Shown here piece after piece: positions 44,095 through 54,595 of a DNA stretch of 64,000 bases (its first letter is position 1; each line of letters begins with the position of its first letter). The DNA comes from Bacteroidales bacterium UBA5197 (GTDB lineage Bacteria > Bacteroidota > Bacteroidia > Bacteroidales > Lentimicrobiaceae), in NCBI GenBank assembly GCA_002412885.1, contig DHVX01000033.1:62001-126000 (forward strand), written 5' to 3'. The translations under genes and the position numbers were made by a program. Under the pieces are notes generated by a model. It was given only the letters and a program-made list of their open reading frames with translations. It was not told where the DNA came from and did not search any database.

Positions 44095-44547
44095 TTAGTT
44101 TCCCAGTAGCTCTTTAATTATCCGGGATATTGTTTTATTGTCAGCTTTTCCAGCAAGTTTACCTGAAGCAGCAGCCATCACTTTGCCCATATCTTTAATG
44201 CTGTTGGCTCCGGTTTCTGTTATTATAGTTTGTATGATGGGCTTTAGTTCTTCAGCAGTCATTTGAGAAGGCAGGTAAACAGATATAATATCGGCCTGAA
44301 AAGTTTCAGTCGCAGCAAGGTCAGCTCGGTTTTGCTCAGTGTAAATTGTCGCGGTTTCCCGTCTCTGTTTCACAAGCTTCTGAAGGATTTTTATTTCTGT
44401 TTCTGCAGAAATTTCTCCTCCACCACCTTCACTGGTCAACTCGAGAAGCAGCGCGGATTTTACCGCCCGCAAGGCTTCCAGCTTGTCCTTTTCACGGGCA
44501 AGCATTGCTTTCTTTATGTCCTCGTTAATCTTTTCCGTTAAGCTCAT
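44095..44547 (-). CDS. GatB/YqeY domain-containing protein
   Basis: From the ATG at 44547 the product has 150 residues, the normal length of the YqeY family. It starts SLTEKINEDIKKAMLAREKD and contains DIISVYLPSQMT and a C-terminal GKADNKTISRIIKELL. The fold resembles the tail domain of GatB, the amidotransferase that corrects misacylated tRNA, but free YqeY proteins have no proven role. An upstream ATG at 44565 would overlap ftsZ; the inner ATG, 10 nt after the ftsZ stop, was chosen by family length. It ends the dcw-type transcription unit. Confidence 0.85.
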   Translation of the reverse strand: MSLTEKINEDIKKAMLAREKDKLEALRAVKSALLLELTSEGGGGEISAETEIKILQKLVKQRRETATIYTEQNRADLAATETFQADIISVYLPSQMTAEELKPIIQTIITETGANSIKDMGKVMAAASGKLAGKADNKTISRIIKELLGN

Positions 44548-44557
44548 GAATTGTGTT

Positions 44558-46162
44558 TTAGTCAACGTTATCGTGCAAAAACGAATTATTCTGCCTCATT
44601 TCAACAGAGTTATTCTCGGTTTTGAACAATGAATACCTGGATACTTCAGAATCTTTTGAAGCAGGAGGTTCATTCAGTTCTACTTTCTTGCGCAGGTATG
44701 CAGGTTGATTTTCCATTTCAACAAGCCCATCGGGCGTTGCAATTTTGTAGCTGAGATCTCGCATCCTTGCATATCTGTCGTTGGCTCTTTCTTCCTGTTT
44801 TATCTGAGCTTGATCAGTGTCTGAATCGTCTGTTTCTTCTGGTTTGAAGCTTTTCAGGAAATCGAAACCCGGAACTTTTTCTTTGGCCGTTTTAACCGGA
44901 ATGGCAGTAAAACCTCCTGTAGGATTGTTTTCTTCAGGCTGATTGGAAGTGTTATTTTCTGTTTTATTTTTCAATTCGAAGGTAAAAGTTCGCTGAGGTT
45001 CCTGAGGGACAGGCCTTTCCTGCACAGGCTCTTCCATCACAGATTCAGCAGGTGTGTGATGTTTGTTAATCAACGTAATTTCTTCGATAGCTGCAGGCGC
45101 TGATTTTGGCGGTTCCGGGGTTTTTACAGTTTTGCGTGGATCGTCCTGATTGAGCGGATATACCACAACCTCAGGCTTACTTATTTCATTTTGTTTCCCG
45201 GAAATTGAATCAAATCCGGTGGCAATCAAGGTAATGCTGATTTTGTCGTCCAGTGTGTCGTCTGTTCCGTTACCCCAGATAATATCTGCACCTGAGCCGG
45301 CTTCATGCTGAATGTAATCAGTGATTTCCATTACTTCATCCAGCGTAATTTCTGAAGTACCCGAAGAAATATAGAGCAGAATATTGCTCGCTCCCCTGAT
45401 GTTTGCGTCATCAAGCAGCGGAGAACTCATGGCTATCTGAACTGCCTCAAGAGCCCTGTTTTCGCCCGATGCCATTCCTGATCCCATGATGGCTTTGCCG
45501 CTATCTTTCATTACTGTTTTTACATCTTCAAAGTCAACATTGATGTAACCTGTAACCGTAATGATTTCGGCAATACCTTTGGCTGCAACAGCCAGAATGT
45601 TATCGGCTTTGAAGAATGCTTCTGAAAGTTTCAGATCTCCTTCAAGTTCTCTTAGTTTATCGTTGCAGATAATGAGCAGTGTGTCAACTGACCGGCGCAG
45701 TTCTTCAATACCCGCTTTTGCCTGCTGGGTTCGTTTTCTACCTTCAAATGAAAAGGGCAAAGTCACAATTCCAACAGTCAGAATACCGAGTTCTCTGGCA
45801 AGTGAAGCGATTACAGGTGCTGCACCAGTTCCTGTTCCACCACCCATACCGGCCGTTATAAACACCATTTTGGTGTTGTTCTCCAGTACTTTTCTGATGT
45901 CATCTATGTTTTCAGCGGCGGCTTCGCGGCCAACTTCAGGGATAGATCCGGCGCCTAAACCTTTGTTTCCCAATTGAATTTTGAGCGGTACAGGACTGGT
46001 GTCAAGTGCCTGGCAATCAGTATTGCAGATCATGAAATCCACACCGCGGATTCCTTGCTTGAACATGTGCGTAACTGCGTTGCTTCCACCTCCACCTACG
46101 CCTATCACCTTTATGATGGATGATTGATTTTTTGGCAAATCAAATTTGAGCATATCTGGCAT
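44558..46162 (-). CDS. ftsZ: cell division protein FtsZ
   Basis: The 534-residue protein is FtsZ, the tubulin-like GTPase that forms the division ring. The tubulin signature GGGTGTG is at 107-113, with IGVGGGGSNAV at about 20-30 and NADF-region equivalents downstream. The C-terminal third is a long variable linker rich in Pro, Glu and Asn, then the Bacteroidota motif PAYLRKKVEL and a further tail. It is longer than the E. coli protein because of that linker. A rare, clear AGGAG lies just upstream of the ATG at 46162, in an 85-nt gap after ftsA that may also hold a promoter. Confidence 0.97.
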   Translation of the reverse strand: MPDMLKFDLPKNQSSIIKVIGVGGGGSNAVTHMFKQGIRGVDFMICNTDCQALDTSPVPLKIQLGNKGLGAGSIPEVGREAAAENIDDIRKVLENNTKMVFITAGMGGGTGTGAAPVIASLARELGILTVGIVTLPFSFEGRKRTQQAKAGIEELRRSVDTLLIICNDKLRELEGDLKLSEAFFKADNILAVAAKGIAEIITVTGYINVDFEDVKTVMKDSGKAIMGSGMASGENRALEAVQIAMSSPLLDDANIRGASNILLYISSGTSEITLDEVMEITDYIQHEAGSGADIIWGNGTDDTLDDKISITLIATGFDSISGKQNEISKPEVVVYPLNQDDPRKTVKTPEPPKSAPAAIEEITLINKHHTPAESVMEEPVQERPVPQEPQRTFTFELKNKTENNTSNQPEENNPTGGFTAIPVKTAKEKVPGFDFLKSFKPEETDDSDTDQAQIKQEERANDRYARMRDLSYKIATPDGLVEMENQPAYLRKKVELNEPPASKDSEVSRYSLFKTENNSVEMRQNNSFLHDNVD

Positions 46163-46247
46163 TTTTTAGATCTCCTAAATTAATTGTTTAAATTGTGTTG
46201 TTTGCACTGAATTTGCATATTTTATCAACAGGTCTTCTGTTAATATC

Positions 46248-47510
46248 TTAGTTCACTCCTTCTTCGTCAAAGAAGTTTTTTATGGCATCAAAAAACGAAC
46301 CTCTTGGCGGTTTTTTGGCTTTGACTACAGGTTTTTCAACTTTTTGAGCATCCTTCTCAACCCGTTTCAGTCCGATGATTACCAACCCGATTCCTGTTGC
46401 ATACATTGGGCTTGCCATTTCTTCGGGCAAACCCGGAGCAAGGTGCTCATTGGGATATCCAATGCGTGTGTCCATGCCTGTGATAAATTCGGTGAGTTGA
46501 GTGATGTGTTTCATCTGAGCACCACCACCTGTAAGAACGATACCAGCAATCAGTTTTTTTTCGAAACCCGAATTTTTTATTTCGAAGTACACATGCTCAA
46601 TAATCTCCTCCATTCTGGCCTGAATGATGGATGCGAGATTACGAAGAGTAATTTCTTTTGGCGGACGACCACGCAAGCCCGGGATTGCCACAACTTCCTC
46701 GTCGCGGTTTTCGCTGGCAAGGGCTGAACCAAATTTAACTTTCAAATCTTCGGCATGTTTCTTAATGATGGTGCATCCTTCTTTGATGTCTTCGGTAATA
46801 ATATCACCACCAAAAGGAATAACAGCCGTGTGGCGTATAATTCCATCCTGAAAAATGGCAATATCAGTTGTTCCGCCACCAATATCAACAAGTACAACAC
46901 CTGCTTCTTTTTCCTCTTCACTCAGCACAGCCTCAGCCGATGCAAGCGGTTCGAGTACCAGCGAATCCACTTCAAGGGTGGCCTTTTTGATACACTTGTA
47001 AATGTTTCGGGCCGCCATGGTTTGCCCGGTGATGATGTGAAAGTTGGCTTCGAGCTGATGTCCGAGCATTCCTTTGGGCTGCCTGATTCCACTTTCACCA
47101 TCAACAGTATATTCCTGAGGAATTACATCAATGATCTCCTCACCGGGATTCATCGCCAGTTTGAACATATTTTCGGTCAGACCTTCAATATCGTTTTGAC
47201 TGATTTCCAGTTCGCTGTTGGGGCGGATCACTGAACCCCGGTATTGAATGCTCTTTATATGCTGGCCGGCAATGCCTACATTGACAGTAACAATATTGGT
47301 ATCGGAGGTGTTTTCGGCTTCCTTTACAGCACCAACAATACTTTTTACGGTATCATCGATATTGGCAACCACTCCGCGTTTTACACCAATAGATTCGGTT
47401 TTACCGAATCCCAGTATTTCAATTTTGCCGTTTTCGTTCCTGCGCCCAACAATTGCAGCAATTTTGGTTGTCCCAATGTCTAATCCGACAACGATTTCTG
47501 AAGGTTCCAT
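46248..47510 (-). CDS. ftsA: cell division protein FtsA
   Basis: The 420-residue protein is FtsA, the actin-like ATPase that ties FtsZ to the membrane. It has VGLDIGTTKIAAIVG at the N-terminus, VVLVDIGGGTTDIAIF in the phosphate region and GIVLTGGGAQMK. The C-terminus (GSFFDAIKNFFDEE) ends in an amphipathic helix suited to membrane targeting. It begins one base after ftsQ and leads into ftsZ. Confidence 0.97.
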   Translation of the reverse strand: MEPSEIVVGLDIGTTKIAAIVGRRNENGKIEILGFGKTESIGVKRGVVANIDDTVKSIVGAVKEAENTSDTNIVTVNVGIAGQHIKSIQYRGSVIRPNSELEISQNDIEGLTENMFKLAMNPGEEIIDVIPQEYTVDGESGIRQPKGMLGHQLEANFHIITGQTMAARNIYKCIKKATLEVDSLVLEPLASAEAVLSEEEKEAGVVLVDIGGGTTDIAIFQDGIIRHTAVIPFGGDIITEDIKEGCTIIKKHAEDLKVKFGSALASENRDEEVVAIPGLRGRPPKEITLRNLASIIQARMEEIIEHVYFEIKNSGFEKKLIAGIVLTGGGAQMKHITQLTEFITGMDTRIGYPNEHLAPGLPEEMASPMYATGIGLVIIGLKRVEKDAQKVEKPVVKAKKPPRGSFFDAIKNFFDEEGVN

Positions 47511-47511
47511 A

Positions 47512-48309
47512 TTATTTTATTGATTTTTTACAAACAACCTGATCCCGGTATTTCAGATTGATCACCCGGTAACTGGCCCAGGCTTCGTTTCTGTTTCCCA
47601 TGGTATAGAAAATTTTCAATTTCTCAAGCTTTTCTTTGATGTGTGTGGTGTCTCCCAGAAGAATAATTTGTTCTCCTATCTTAGGAATCAACTCCAATTC
47701 GCCCGATTGGTTCAGATGAACCTGTTCAATAAGGGCACTTAAAAATTCGTCATTTTTAAGATTTCTTGATGTCACATAAACCTTTTGCAGGTCAGGTGAT
47801 AACTTTTTATACTCCTCAGTTTTCTGGCGGGGATTGGTCTGCTCTGTTATAGAGGATTCCGACTCAATTTTTCCACTGGCAACCACTACCCGTGCTGAAT
47901 ATTCATGGCTGATTGGCACCCTTTTGCCATCGCAATCGAGATAAAAATGAGCGCCTTTGCTGTCAATAACCCTCACCAGCGGGCTGCGCTGAATCACAAG
48001 TGCTTTAACCTTGCCATTGACATCCATGGTCAGATTCGCTTTTTTTACAAAGGGACTTGCCTCAATTGCTTTGTGAATCTGAGCCATCGGAATCTCTCCA
48101 AGTTTCTCACCTTTTACTTTAATGCCTGCATCCGTTACGAGTTGTCTTACATGAATGCGGCTGACCAAAGCATCTCCGCCGTTGTAATCCAGTTCAATTA
48201 CAAATTCCTGACATGTTGTCTGATCCTGCTTTTTGTTGGCAAAAATGAACAGTACCACAATTCCTGCCACAAGAACCGTTTTCAGAATGAGGTTTAAAAT
48301 CCTTCTCAT
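47512..48309 (-). CDS. ftsQ: cell division protein FtsQ/DivIB
   Basis: The 265-residue protein has a short cytoplasmic start, one membrane helix at about 8-25 (LILKTVLVAGIVVLFIFA) and an extracytoplasmic POTRA-like domain with RSPLVRVIDSKGAHFYLDCD, the typical FtsQ pattern. It joins FtsL and other divisome proteins. Identification rests on topology, weak motifs and its place between murC and ftsA. Its start overlaps murC by 4 nt. Confidence 0.88.
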   Translation of the reverse strand: MRRILNLILKTVLVAGIVVLFIFANKKQDQTTCQEFVIELDYNGGDALVSRIHVRQLVTDAGIKVKGEKLGEIPMAQIHKAIEASPFVKKANLTMDVNGKVKALVIQRSPLVRVIDSKGAHFYLDCDGKRVPISHEYSARVVVASGKIESESSITEQTNPRQKTEEYKKLSPDLQKVYVTSRNLKNDEFLSALIEQVHLNQSGELELIPKIGEQIILLGDTTHIKEKLEKLKIFYTMGNRNEAWASYRVINLKYRDQVVCKKSIK

Positions 48310-49676
48310 GGTTTCAGGGCTTTGGTGAATAATTCTTCAATAGGTGCAACCATCTGATCAATATCGCCGGCACCAAGAGTGAGCAAAATATCAGGTTGAT
48401 TCCGCGCAATCAATCGCATTGCCTCTTCCCGTCCGCAAAGAAATTTTTCCTTTGATTCTATTCCTTTCAGCAACATCTCAGAGTTTATTCCTTCAATTGG
48501 TTTTTCCCTTGCCGGATATATTTCCAGAAGAATAACACGGTCGAGCATTGAAAGGCTTTTTGAAAAACCTTCGGCAAAATCGCGGGTACGGGAGTAGAGG
48601 TGTGGCTGAAAAATTCCTGTAATATGCCTTCCCGGATAAAGTTTCTGCACCGAACCTATACACGCGCTCAACTCCTCAGGATGGTGGGCGTAATCATCGA
48701 TATAAAGTAAGCCCGGTGTGTTTATTCTTATGTCGAAACGTCTTTTAACGCCTGAAAATGAGCTTATACCAATTCTGATATCTTCATCAGACGCACCGCT
48801 CAACCAGGCTGCAGCAGCGGCAGCTACACTGTTTTCAACATTGAATAATCCGGGAAGTCCCGGTGATAAACCTGAAATCCGACCTTCCGGAACCACCAGA
48901 TCAAAATGATAGCGATGATCTTCAATGCGGAGGTTTTCTGCATAAAAATCTGCCTGTTTATCGAGAGAATAGGTGTAAAATTCTACCTCCGGATCAGGGT
49001 CTGGTTCAATTCCGATTCCCGATTTGATCAGCAAAACACCACCGTGAACAACCCTTTGGGTGAATTGAGTAAAGGTATTTTTCAGATCCTGATGATCGGC
49101 ATAAATGTCAAGATGATCGGCATCAGCAGATGTAATCAACGCAAGCCATGGTGAAAGTCTGAGAAATGAACGGTCAAATTCATCGGCTTCAGCAACCATC
49201 AGCTCACTTTTTGGATTCAGCAAAAGGTTTGAGTCGTAATTTTTTGAAATTCCACCCAGAAATGCAGTGCATCCGGCTTTTGAATTGTACATGATGTGCG
49301 AAATCATGGTGGAAACTGTTGTTTTGCCATGTGTGCCGGCAACAGCAATGGTTTTTTTGCTGTTGGTAAGATCGCCCAACACTTCTGCCCGTTTTTTAAT
49401 ACTGAATTTTCCCGAGGTCGCTTTCACAAATTCGGAAAGGTCTTTAGGAATGGCTGGTGTATAAATAATCAGGTCGGTATTTGCAGGAATCAGGTCGGGC
49501 CGATCTTCGAAATGAATTTTTATTCCTTCGGCTTCAAGCTGTGATGTGAGTGTTGTAGGCGTTTTATCATAACCCGAAACCATACTTCCGGCAGCGTGAA
49601 AGTAACGGGCAAGTGCACTCATGCCAATTCCTCCAATGCCAAGAAAATAAACGGTTTTCAGGTTTTTAGTTTCCAC
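48306..49676 (-). CDS. murC: UDP-N-acetylmuramate--L-alanine ligase
   Basis: The 456-residue enzyme adds the first amino acid, L-alanine, to UDP-MurNAc in peptidoglycan synthesis. It has the Rossmann loop FLGIGGIGMSALARYF, the ATP loop AGTHGKTTVSTMI, and the ligase motifs DEFDRSFL and DDYAHHPEE. It overlaps ftsQ by 4 nt and follows murG by 8 bp, within one long transcription unit. Confidence 0.96.
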   Translation of the reverse strand: METKNLKTVYFLGIGGIGMSALARYFHAAGSMVSGYDKTPTTLTSQLEAEGIKIHFEDRPDLIPANTDLIIYTPAIPKDLSEFVKATSGKFSIKKRAEVLGDLTNSKKTIAVAGTHGKTTVSTMISHIMYNSKAGCTAFLGGISKNYDSNLLLNPKSELMVAEADEFDRSFLRLSPWLALITSADADHLDIYADHQDLKNTFTQFTQRVVHGGVLLIKSGIGIEPDPDPEVEFYTYSLDKQADFYAENLRIEDHRYHFDLVVPEGRISGLSPGLPGLFNVENSVAAAAAAWLSGASDEDIRIGISSFSGVKRRFDIRINTPGLLYIDDYAHHPEELSACIGSVQKLYPGRHITGIFQPHLYSRTRDFAEGFSKSLSMLDRVILLEIYPAREKPIEGINSEMLLKGIESKEKFLCGREEAMRLIARNQPDILLTLGAGDIDQMVAPIEELFTKALKP

Positions 49677-49684
49677 GGTTTATG

Positions 49685-50794
49685 CTATTTTTGAGTGAGT
49701 TCCAAAATTATGGTTGCAATATCGAGCGCAGCCTGCGGTTTCGAAAGTGAGCGTATGTTATTGCTCAATTCGTTCTTTTTCGCTGGATTGAAGGCCAGAG
49801 AAATGATGCCATCAGCGAGTTCTGAATCTGCACGGTTATCCGGAATCAAAACCGCAGCATTTCTTTTTACCAGCGCCATAGCGTTTTTGGTTTGATGATC
49901 CTCAGCCACATTCGGCGATGGAACCAAAATGGATGGTTTGCCGGTGATGCAAAGTTCCGAAACCGATAAAGCTCCTGCTCTCGACACAACAATATCGGCA
50001 GCAGCATAGGCAAAGTCCATACGTGTGATGAAGTCGTAATTTCTTATTCCATAATCATCAAATGGAATTGTCGCTGATTTCGCGATCTCAGCAAAAGTTT
50101 TACCTGTTTGCCAGATCAGCTGAAGTCCGGCATCTGCAAATTCCTTCAACGAGCGATGAATGCTGTTGTTGATGGTTCTGGCTCCTAGACTTCCGCCAAT
50201 CACCAGAACGACTGGTTTTTGCGGGTCAAGTCTGAAAAAATTGAGTGCTTCTTCTCTTTTGGCTTCCGCAAAAATAATATCAGTTCTTACCGGATTTCCT
50301 GTCAGTACAATTCTTGATGCCGGGAAATATTTCTCCATATCTGGGTAAGCAACACAGATCTTTTTTGCTTTTCCGGCCAGCATTCTGTTTGTGATTCCGG
50401 GATATGAATTCTGCTCCTGTATCAACGTGGAAATTCCCATCGAAGCTGCTGCTTTTACTGTAGGTCCGCTTGCATATCCACCCACGCCAACAACCACCTG
50501 AGGTTTAAATTCTTTGATGATACTCCTTGCTTTGAGGGAGCTATGCGCCAGTTTAATCGGGAAAAGCAGGTTTTTGAATGTTAATCTGCGCTGTAGTCCG
50601 CTGATCCAAAGTGTTTTAATCTCATAGCCAGCTGCCGGAACTTTTTCGGTTTCCATCCTGCCTTCAGCACCTACAAAAAGGATTTTTACTTCAGGGTTTA
50701 GTGAAGTCAATGCATCCGCAATAGCAATGGCCGGAAATACGTGACCTCCGGTTCCTCCTCCGCTGATAATGATCCTTGTTTCAGGCAATGGCAT
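49685..50794 (-). CDS. murG: UDP-GlcNAc transferase MurG (lipid II synthesis)
   Basis: From the ATG at 50794 the protein has 369 residues. MurG transfers GlcNAc to lipid I to make lipid II at the inner face of the cytoplasmic membrane. Visible motifs are RIIISGGGTGGHVFPAIAIA at the N-terminus, QEQNSYPGITNR, GGSLGARTINN and SRAGALSVSEL. The open frame extends to 50857, but that extension is a Lys/Gln-rich out-of-frame read of the ftsW 3' end; the chosen start gives a 14-nt overlap with ftsW. Confidence 0.95.
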   Translation of the reverse strand: MPLPETRIIISGGGTGGHVFPAIAIADALTSLNPEVKILFVGAEGRMETEKVPAAGYEIKTLWISGLQRRLTFKNLLFPIKLAHSSLKARSIIKEFKPQVVVGVGGYASGPTVKAAASMGISTLIQEQNSYPGITNRMLAGKAKKICVAYPDMEKYFPASRIVLTGNPVRTDIIFAEAKREEALNFFRLDPQKPVVLVIGGSLGARTINNSIHRSLKEFADAGLQLIWQTGKTFAEIAKSATIPFDDYGIRNYDFITRMDFAYAAADIVVSRAGALSVSELCITGKPSILVPSPNVAEDHQTKNAMALVKRNAAVLIPDNRADSELADGIISLAFNPAKKNELSNNIRSLSKPQAALDIATIILELTQK

Positions 50795-51971
50795 GTTCGG
50801 TTTGTTTTGTTTGTTTTTCTGTTTTTGCTTCTTTTTCGAGGTTTTCTGATTCCTCAATTTCCCGGCTTACGCTCAGAATTATACCTATGGCAATGCTGGT
50901 AAACCAAATGGATGTTCCTCCCATACTTATGAGGGGTAATGTTTGCCCGGTTACCGGAAGTAGATTTACAGCAACCATCATGTTCACCATCGCCTGAAAT
51001 ACCAGACTAAAGGCCACGCCAAAGGTGAGGAAGGCGGCAAAATTCCGCGGACTCCGGATTACAATTTTTACAGCCCTGAACATCAGTATTAAATACAGAA
51101 ATACAACCACAGTGCCTCCTATCAAGCCGTACTCTTCTATAATGATGGCAAAAATAAAGTCAGAATAGGGGTGGGGCAGAAAGTTTTTTTGTGTGGAATT
51201 GCCTGGCATTTTTCCGGCGATTCCTCCGGTAGCAATAGCAATTTTGGCCTGTTCCACCTGATAATTGGCATCACTGTCGCCGCTTCTGAAACTTTCAATT
51301 CTCGTTTGCCAGGTTCCAAAACGTCCGCTGAGTTTGGGAGAGTTCACTGCAACTGTTATCAATAAAATAAAAGCCACTATTCCAACCCCGACAAGCATCA
51401 ACAGATACCTGATTTTAACACGACCAACAAACATAAGCACAAGGCATGTGGTAAAAATCAGCGCTGCAGTTGAGAAATTGGCTGGTATGATCAGTAAGGT
51501 GATCAGAACCACAGGAAGAAGAATGGCAACAAATCCTTTTTTGAAATCATCGATATCACTTTGCTTTTTTGCAAGAAGGCGGGCGACATAAATGATAAGC
51601 GCAAGTTTGGCCAGGTCGGAAGGCTGAAAAGTTATATTGATCAAAGGGAGTGTGTACCAACGACTGGCTTCATTCATCGAAGTGCCGAACAGGAGTGTAT
51701 AAGCCAGAAGGGGAACTGAAATGTAAATTCCAAGCTGCGAAATGCGGGCGTAGTATTTGTATTTGACCTGATGAGCCAGATACATCAATACAAAGCCAAG
51801 CAGCAGAATGCCCATATGTTTTATCAGGTAGTACTCAGTATTGCCCGATTGATAGCGGTAGGCAAGTGTTCCGGTGGAACTGTAAACCGCCAGCAACGAG
51901 AATATCGACAGCAGGAACACCACTGCCCATATCACTTTGTCTCCTTTTATCCTGCTTAAAATGGCTTTCAT
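50781..51971 (-). CDS. ftsW: peptidoglycan glycosyltransferase FtsW
   Basis: The 396-residue protein has about ten membrane helices and SEDS-family features, including TFQPSDLAKLALIIYVARL, HSDFIFA-like PHPYSDFIFAIIIEEYG and LPVTGQTLPLISMGGTS. FtsW polymerizes lipid II during septation with a cognate class B PBP, here the FtsI coded upstream. It lies 13 bp after murD and overlaps murG by 14 nt. Confidence 0.95.
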   Translation of the reverse strand: MKAILSRIKGDKVIWAVVFLLSIFSLLAVYSSTGTLAYRYQSGNTEYYLIKHMGILLLGFVLMYLAHQVKYKYYARISQLGIYISVPLLAYTLLFGTSMNEASRWYTLPLINITFQPSDLAKLALIIYVARLLAKKQSDIDDFKKGFVAILLPVVLITLLIIPANFSTAALIFTTCLVLMFVGRVKIRYLLMLVGVGIVAFILLITVAVNSPKLSGRFGTWQTRIESFRSGDSDANYQVEQAKIAIATGGIAGKMPGNSTQKNFLPHPYSDFIFAIIIEEYGLIGGTVVVFLYLILMFRAVKIVIRSPRNFAAFLTFGVAFSLVFQAMVNMMVAVNLLPVTGQTLPLISMGGTSIWFTSIAIGIILSVSREIEESENLEKEAKTEKQTKQTEHAIA

Positions 51972-51984
51972 AATCTGAGTTTCT

Positions 51985-53328
51985 TCAAAGGGCTTTTACC
52001 GCATTTTTAAACTGATTGCCCCGGTCTTCGTAGTTTTCAAAAAGATCAAAACTTGCACATGCAGGCGATAATAATACCACATCGTTGTTGCTGGCAAGGT
52101 AATATGCCTGATTTACAGCATCTTCGGCTGATTGCGTTTCAATGATTACAGGGATAATATCTTTGAAAGCATCTATCATAAGCTCATTGTCAAGGCCAAG
52201 ACAAACCAGTGCTTTTACATTTGATTTGACCACTTCAAATAACTTGGAGTAGTCGTTGCCTTTGTCAATTCCTCCGGCAATCCAAATGACAGGTTTGTGC
52301 TGGTTTTCCAGCGCCCACCAAGCCGAATTGATATTTGTGGCTTTTGAATCGTTGATGAACTCAATGCCATGTATATTGGCCACATACTCAAGCCGGTGTG
52401 CCGTGTTTTCGAAACTTCCAAGGCTTTCTTTAATGCTTTCCTTGCGCAATCCGATGAGGCTTCCTGCTATTCCGGCGGCCATTGAGTTGTAGATGTTGTG
52501 CTTTCCCTGTAAAGCAAGTTCTTCGATTGTCATAGTGAACTTTTCTCCTTTTATGTTAAATACTATTGTGTTTCCGTCAAGCCATGCACCTTCGTGCCCT
52601 TTTTCGTGTAAGCTGATTTTGTAAATTTCCTGATGAAGTTTGGCGCTTTTTATGATCTCTCTGCTGGTTTCATCATCACAGCACCAGATAAATGCATCTT
52701 CTTTGCGTTGATTTCTTATGATTCTCATTTTCGAAGCTGCATATTTGTTGAAATCGTAGTCATACCTGTCCAGATGGTCAGGTGTGATGTTCAGCAAAAT
52801 CGCAACTTCTGCTCTGAATTCTTCAGTTCCATCCAATTGAAAGCTGCTTAACTCAAGGCTGAAATAGTCATATTCCTTTTTTAATACCTCACTGGCAAAA
52901 CTGTTTCCAATATTGCCTGCAGCGCATGAATTCAGTCCTGCTTGTTTGAGCATATGCTGAATCAGTCCAGTGGTAGTGGTTTTTCCATTGCTCCCTGTTA
53001 CACATATTTTGGTTGCATTGGTGAAGCGCGAAGCAAACTCGATTTCCGAAATCACAGGAATCCCTAAACTTCTGGCTTCCATTACCAGTTGGGCGTTTTC
53101 GGGTATTCCCGGACTTTTTATAATTTCATTTACACCACTGAGAATGTTTTTGCCATGACCACCTTCCTCAAATTCTATATTGCCGGCAATCAGTTGATCT
53201 TTAAAATTATCTTTGATAATTCCATTGTCTGACACAAACACAGCAAACCCCTTACCGGCCGCTAGAAGCGCAGCGCCGGTTCCGCTTTCGCCGGCACCGA
53301 GTATCAGTATTTTGGGTTTGTGGTTCAT
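51985..53328 (-). CDS. murD: UDP-N-acetylmuramoyl-L-alanine--D-glutamate ligase
   Basis: The 447-residue enzyme adds D-glutamate in the peptidoglycan stem-peptide pathway. It has the N-terminal loop ILGAGESGTGAALLA, the ATP loop VTGSNGKTTTTGLI, and the C-terminal NDSKATN and PVIWIAGGIDKGNDY motifs of MurD. It starts 2 bp after mraY. Confidence 0.96.
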   Translation of the reverse strand: MNHKPKILILGAGESGTGAALLAAGKGFAVFVSDNGIIKDNFKDQLIAGNIEFEEGGHGKNILSGVNEIIKSPGIPENAQLVMEARSLGIPVISEIEFASRFTNATKICVTGSNGKTTTTGLIQHMLKQAGLNSCAAGNIGNSFASEVLKKEYDYFSLELSSFQLDGTEEFRAEVAILLNITPDHLDRYDYDFNKYAASKMRIIRNQRKEDAFIWCCDDETSREIIKSAKLHQEIYKISLHEKGHEGAWLDGNTIVFNIKGEKFTMTIEELALQGKHNIYNSMAAGIAGSLIGLRKESIKESLGSFENTAHRLEYVANIHGIEFINDSKATNINSAWWALENQHKPVIWIAGGIDKGNDYSKLFEVVKSNVKALVCLGLDNELMIDAFKDIIPVIIETQSAEDAVNQAYYLASNNDVVLLSPACASFDLFENYEDRGNQFKNAVKAL

Positions 53329-53330
53329 TT

Positions 53331-54584
53331 TTACCTGATCTTAAGGGTGATGATTGTAAAAACTGCAAGCATGATCCCTACAATAAAGAACCGCTGTACT
53401 ATTTTTGGTTCTGCATATCCAAGCACCTGAAAATGATGGTGCAGCGGAGACATTTTAAAGATTCTTTTTCCTTCACCATACTTTCGTTTGGTTCGTTTGA
53501 AGTAGCTGACCTGTATGACTACTGAAAGATTTTCAGCAACGAAAATTCCACAGAGAATCGGAATCAGCAATTCTTTACGGATCATAATGGCAAGCACTGC
53601 AATCACACCTCCCAGAGCCAGCGAACCGGTATCACCCATAAAAACCTGGGCAGGGTAGGTATTGTACCATAGAAAACCGGTACATGCGCCAACAAATGCG
53701 CTTACAAAAATTGTGAGCTCGCCCGTGTCGGGCAAATACATTATGTTCAGATAATCGGCAAAAACAAAGTTGCCCGAAACCCAGGCAAGTATGCCAAGAG
53801 TCACCCCGATAATGGCAGAAGTTCCGGTTGCCAGCCCATCGATTCCATCGGTGAGATTGGCTCCGTTTGACACCGAAATTATGATCAGAATTACGATGGG
53901 TACAAAGATTATCCATGCATGATTCATGGCCTTTTTTCCGAAAGGCTTAAGCAACAGGGCATAATCCAATTCGTTGTTTTTAAAGAATGGAATAGTGGTT
54001 TTTGTGGATTTGGAAGACTGCCTTGAAAAACGCTGACCATGATCGTTTACCTGCTCAAATTCACTCAGCGATTCAACCGAAACCGAGCTAGTCTGTAATA
54101 TCTTTTCGCGGATGACCACATCTTCATGAAAATAGAGTGTTAATCCAACCACAAGTCCGATGATAATTTGACCAAGGATTTTAAACTTTCCTGCAAGTCC
54201 TTTTTTGTCATTTCTGAATACCTTGATATAATCATCTACAAATCCGATAAAACCCAGCCAAATGGTAGTAATCAGGATAAGAATGATGTAAATGTTGTTG
54301 AGTTTTGCAAAAAGAAGTGTAGGAATTATGATCGCGCTGAGGATAATCAATCCGCCCATAGTAGGAGTTCCCTGCTTTTCTTTTTGGCCATGAAGACCCA
54401 GATCTCTCACCTCCTCACCTACAAGTTTTCCTCGAAGATAATTGATCAGCGTTTTGCCAAACAAGAGTGAAATTATCAGTGATGTAATGACAGCAAGCGC
54501 GGCCCTGAAAGAAATGTATTGAAACATTCCGGCTCCGGGGAAGTCCAGGCTTTTATCAAGAAAATCAAACAGATAGTACAACAT
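53331..54584 (-). CDS. mraY: phospho-N-acetylmuramoyl-pentapeptide transferase
   Basis: The 417-residue membrane enzyme transfers phospho-MurNAc-pentapeptide to undecaprenyl phosphate to form lipid I. It has [44 protein letters not shown] and PLHHHFQ. An insert of about 60 residues after the third helix region (around 170-225) makes it longer than the E. coli enzyme, as in other Bacteroidota. It sits between murE and murD. Confidence 0.96.
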   Translation of the reverse strand: MLYYLFDFLDKSLDFPGAGMFQYISFRAALAVITSLIISLLFGKTLINYLRGKLVGEEVRDLGLHGQKEKQGTPTMGGLIILSAIIIPTLLFAKLNNIYIILILITTIWLGFIGFVDDYIKVFRNDKKGLAGKFKILGQIIIGLVVGLTLYFHEDVVIREKILQTSSVSVESLSEFEQVNDHGQRFSRQSSKSTKTTIPFFKNNELDYALLLKPFGKKAMNHAWIIFVPIVILIIISVSNGANLTDGIDGLATGTSAIIGVTLGILAWVSGNFVFADYLNIMYLPDTGELTIFVSAFVGACTGFLWYNTYPAQVFMGDTGSLALGGVIAVLAIMIRKELLIPILCGIFVAENLSVVIQVSYFKRTKRKYGEGKRIFKMSPLHHHFQVLGYAEPKIVQRFFIVGIMLAVFTIITLKIR

Positions 54585-54595
54585 AAGCCCAGTTT

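Noticed and set aside
50795..50857. N-terminal extension of MurG
   Set aside because: The extra residues are an out-of-frame reading of the Lys/Gln-rich ftsW end; MurG family start is at MPLPETR.
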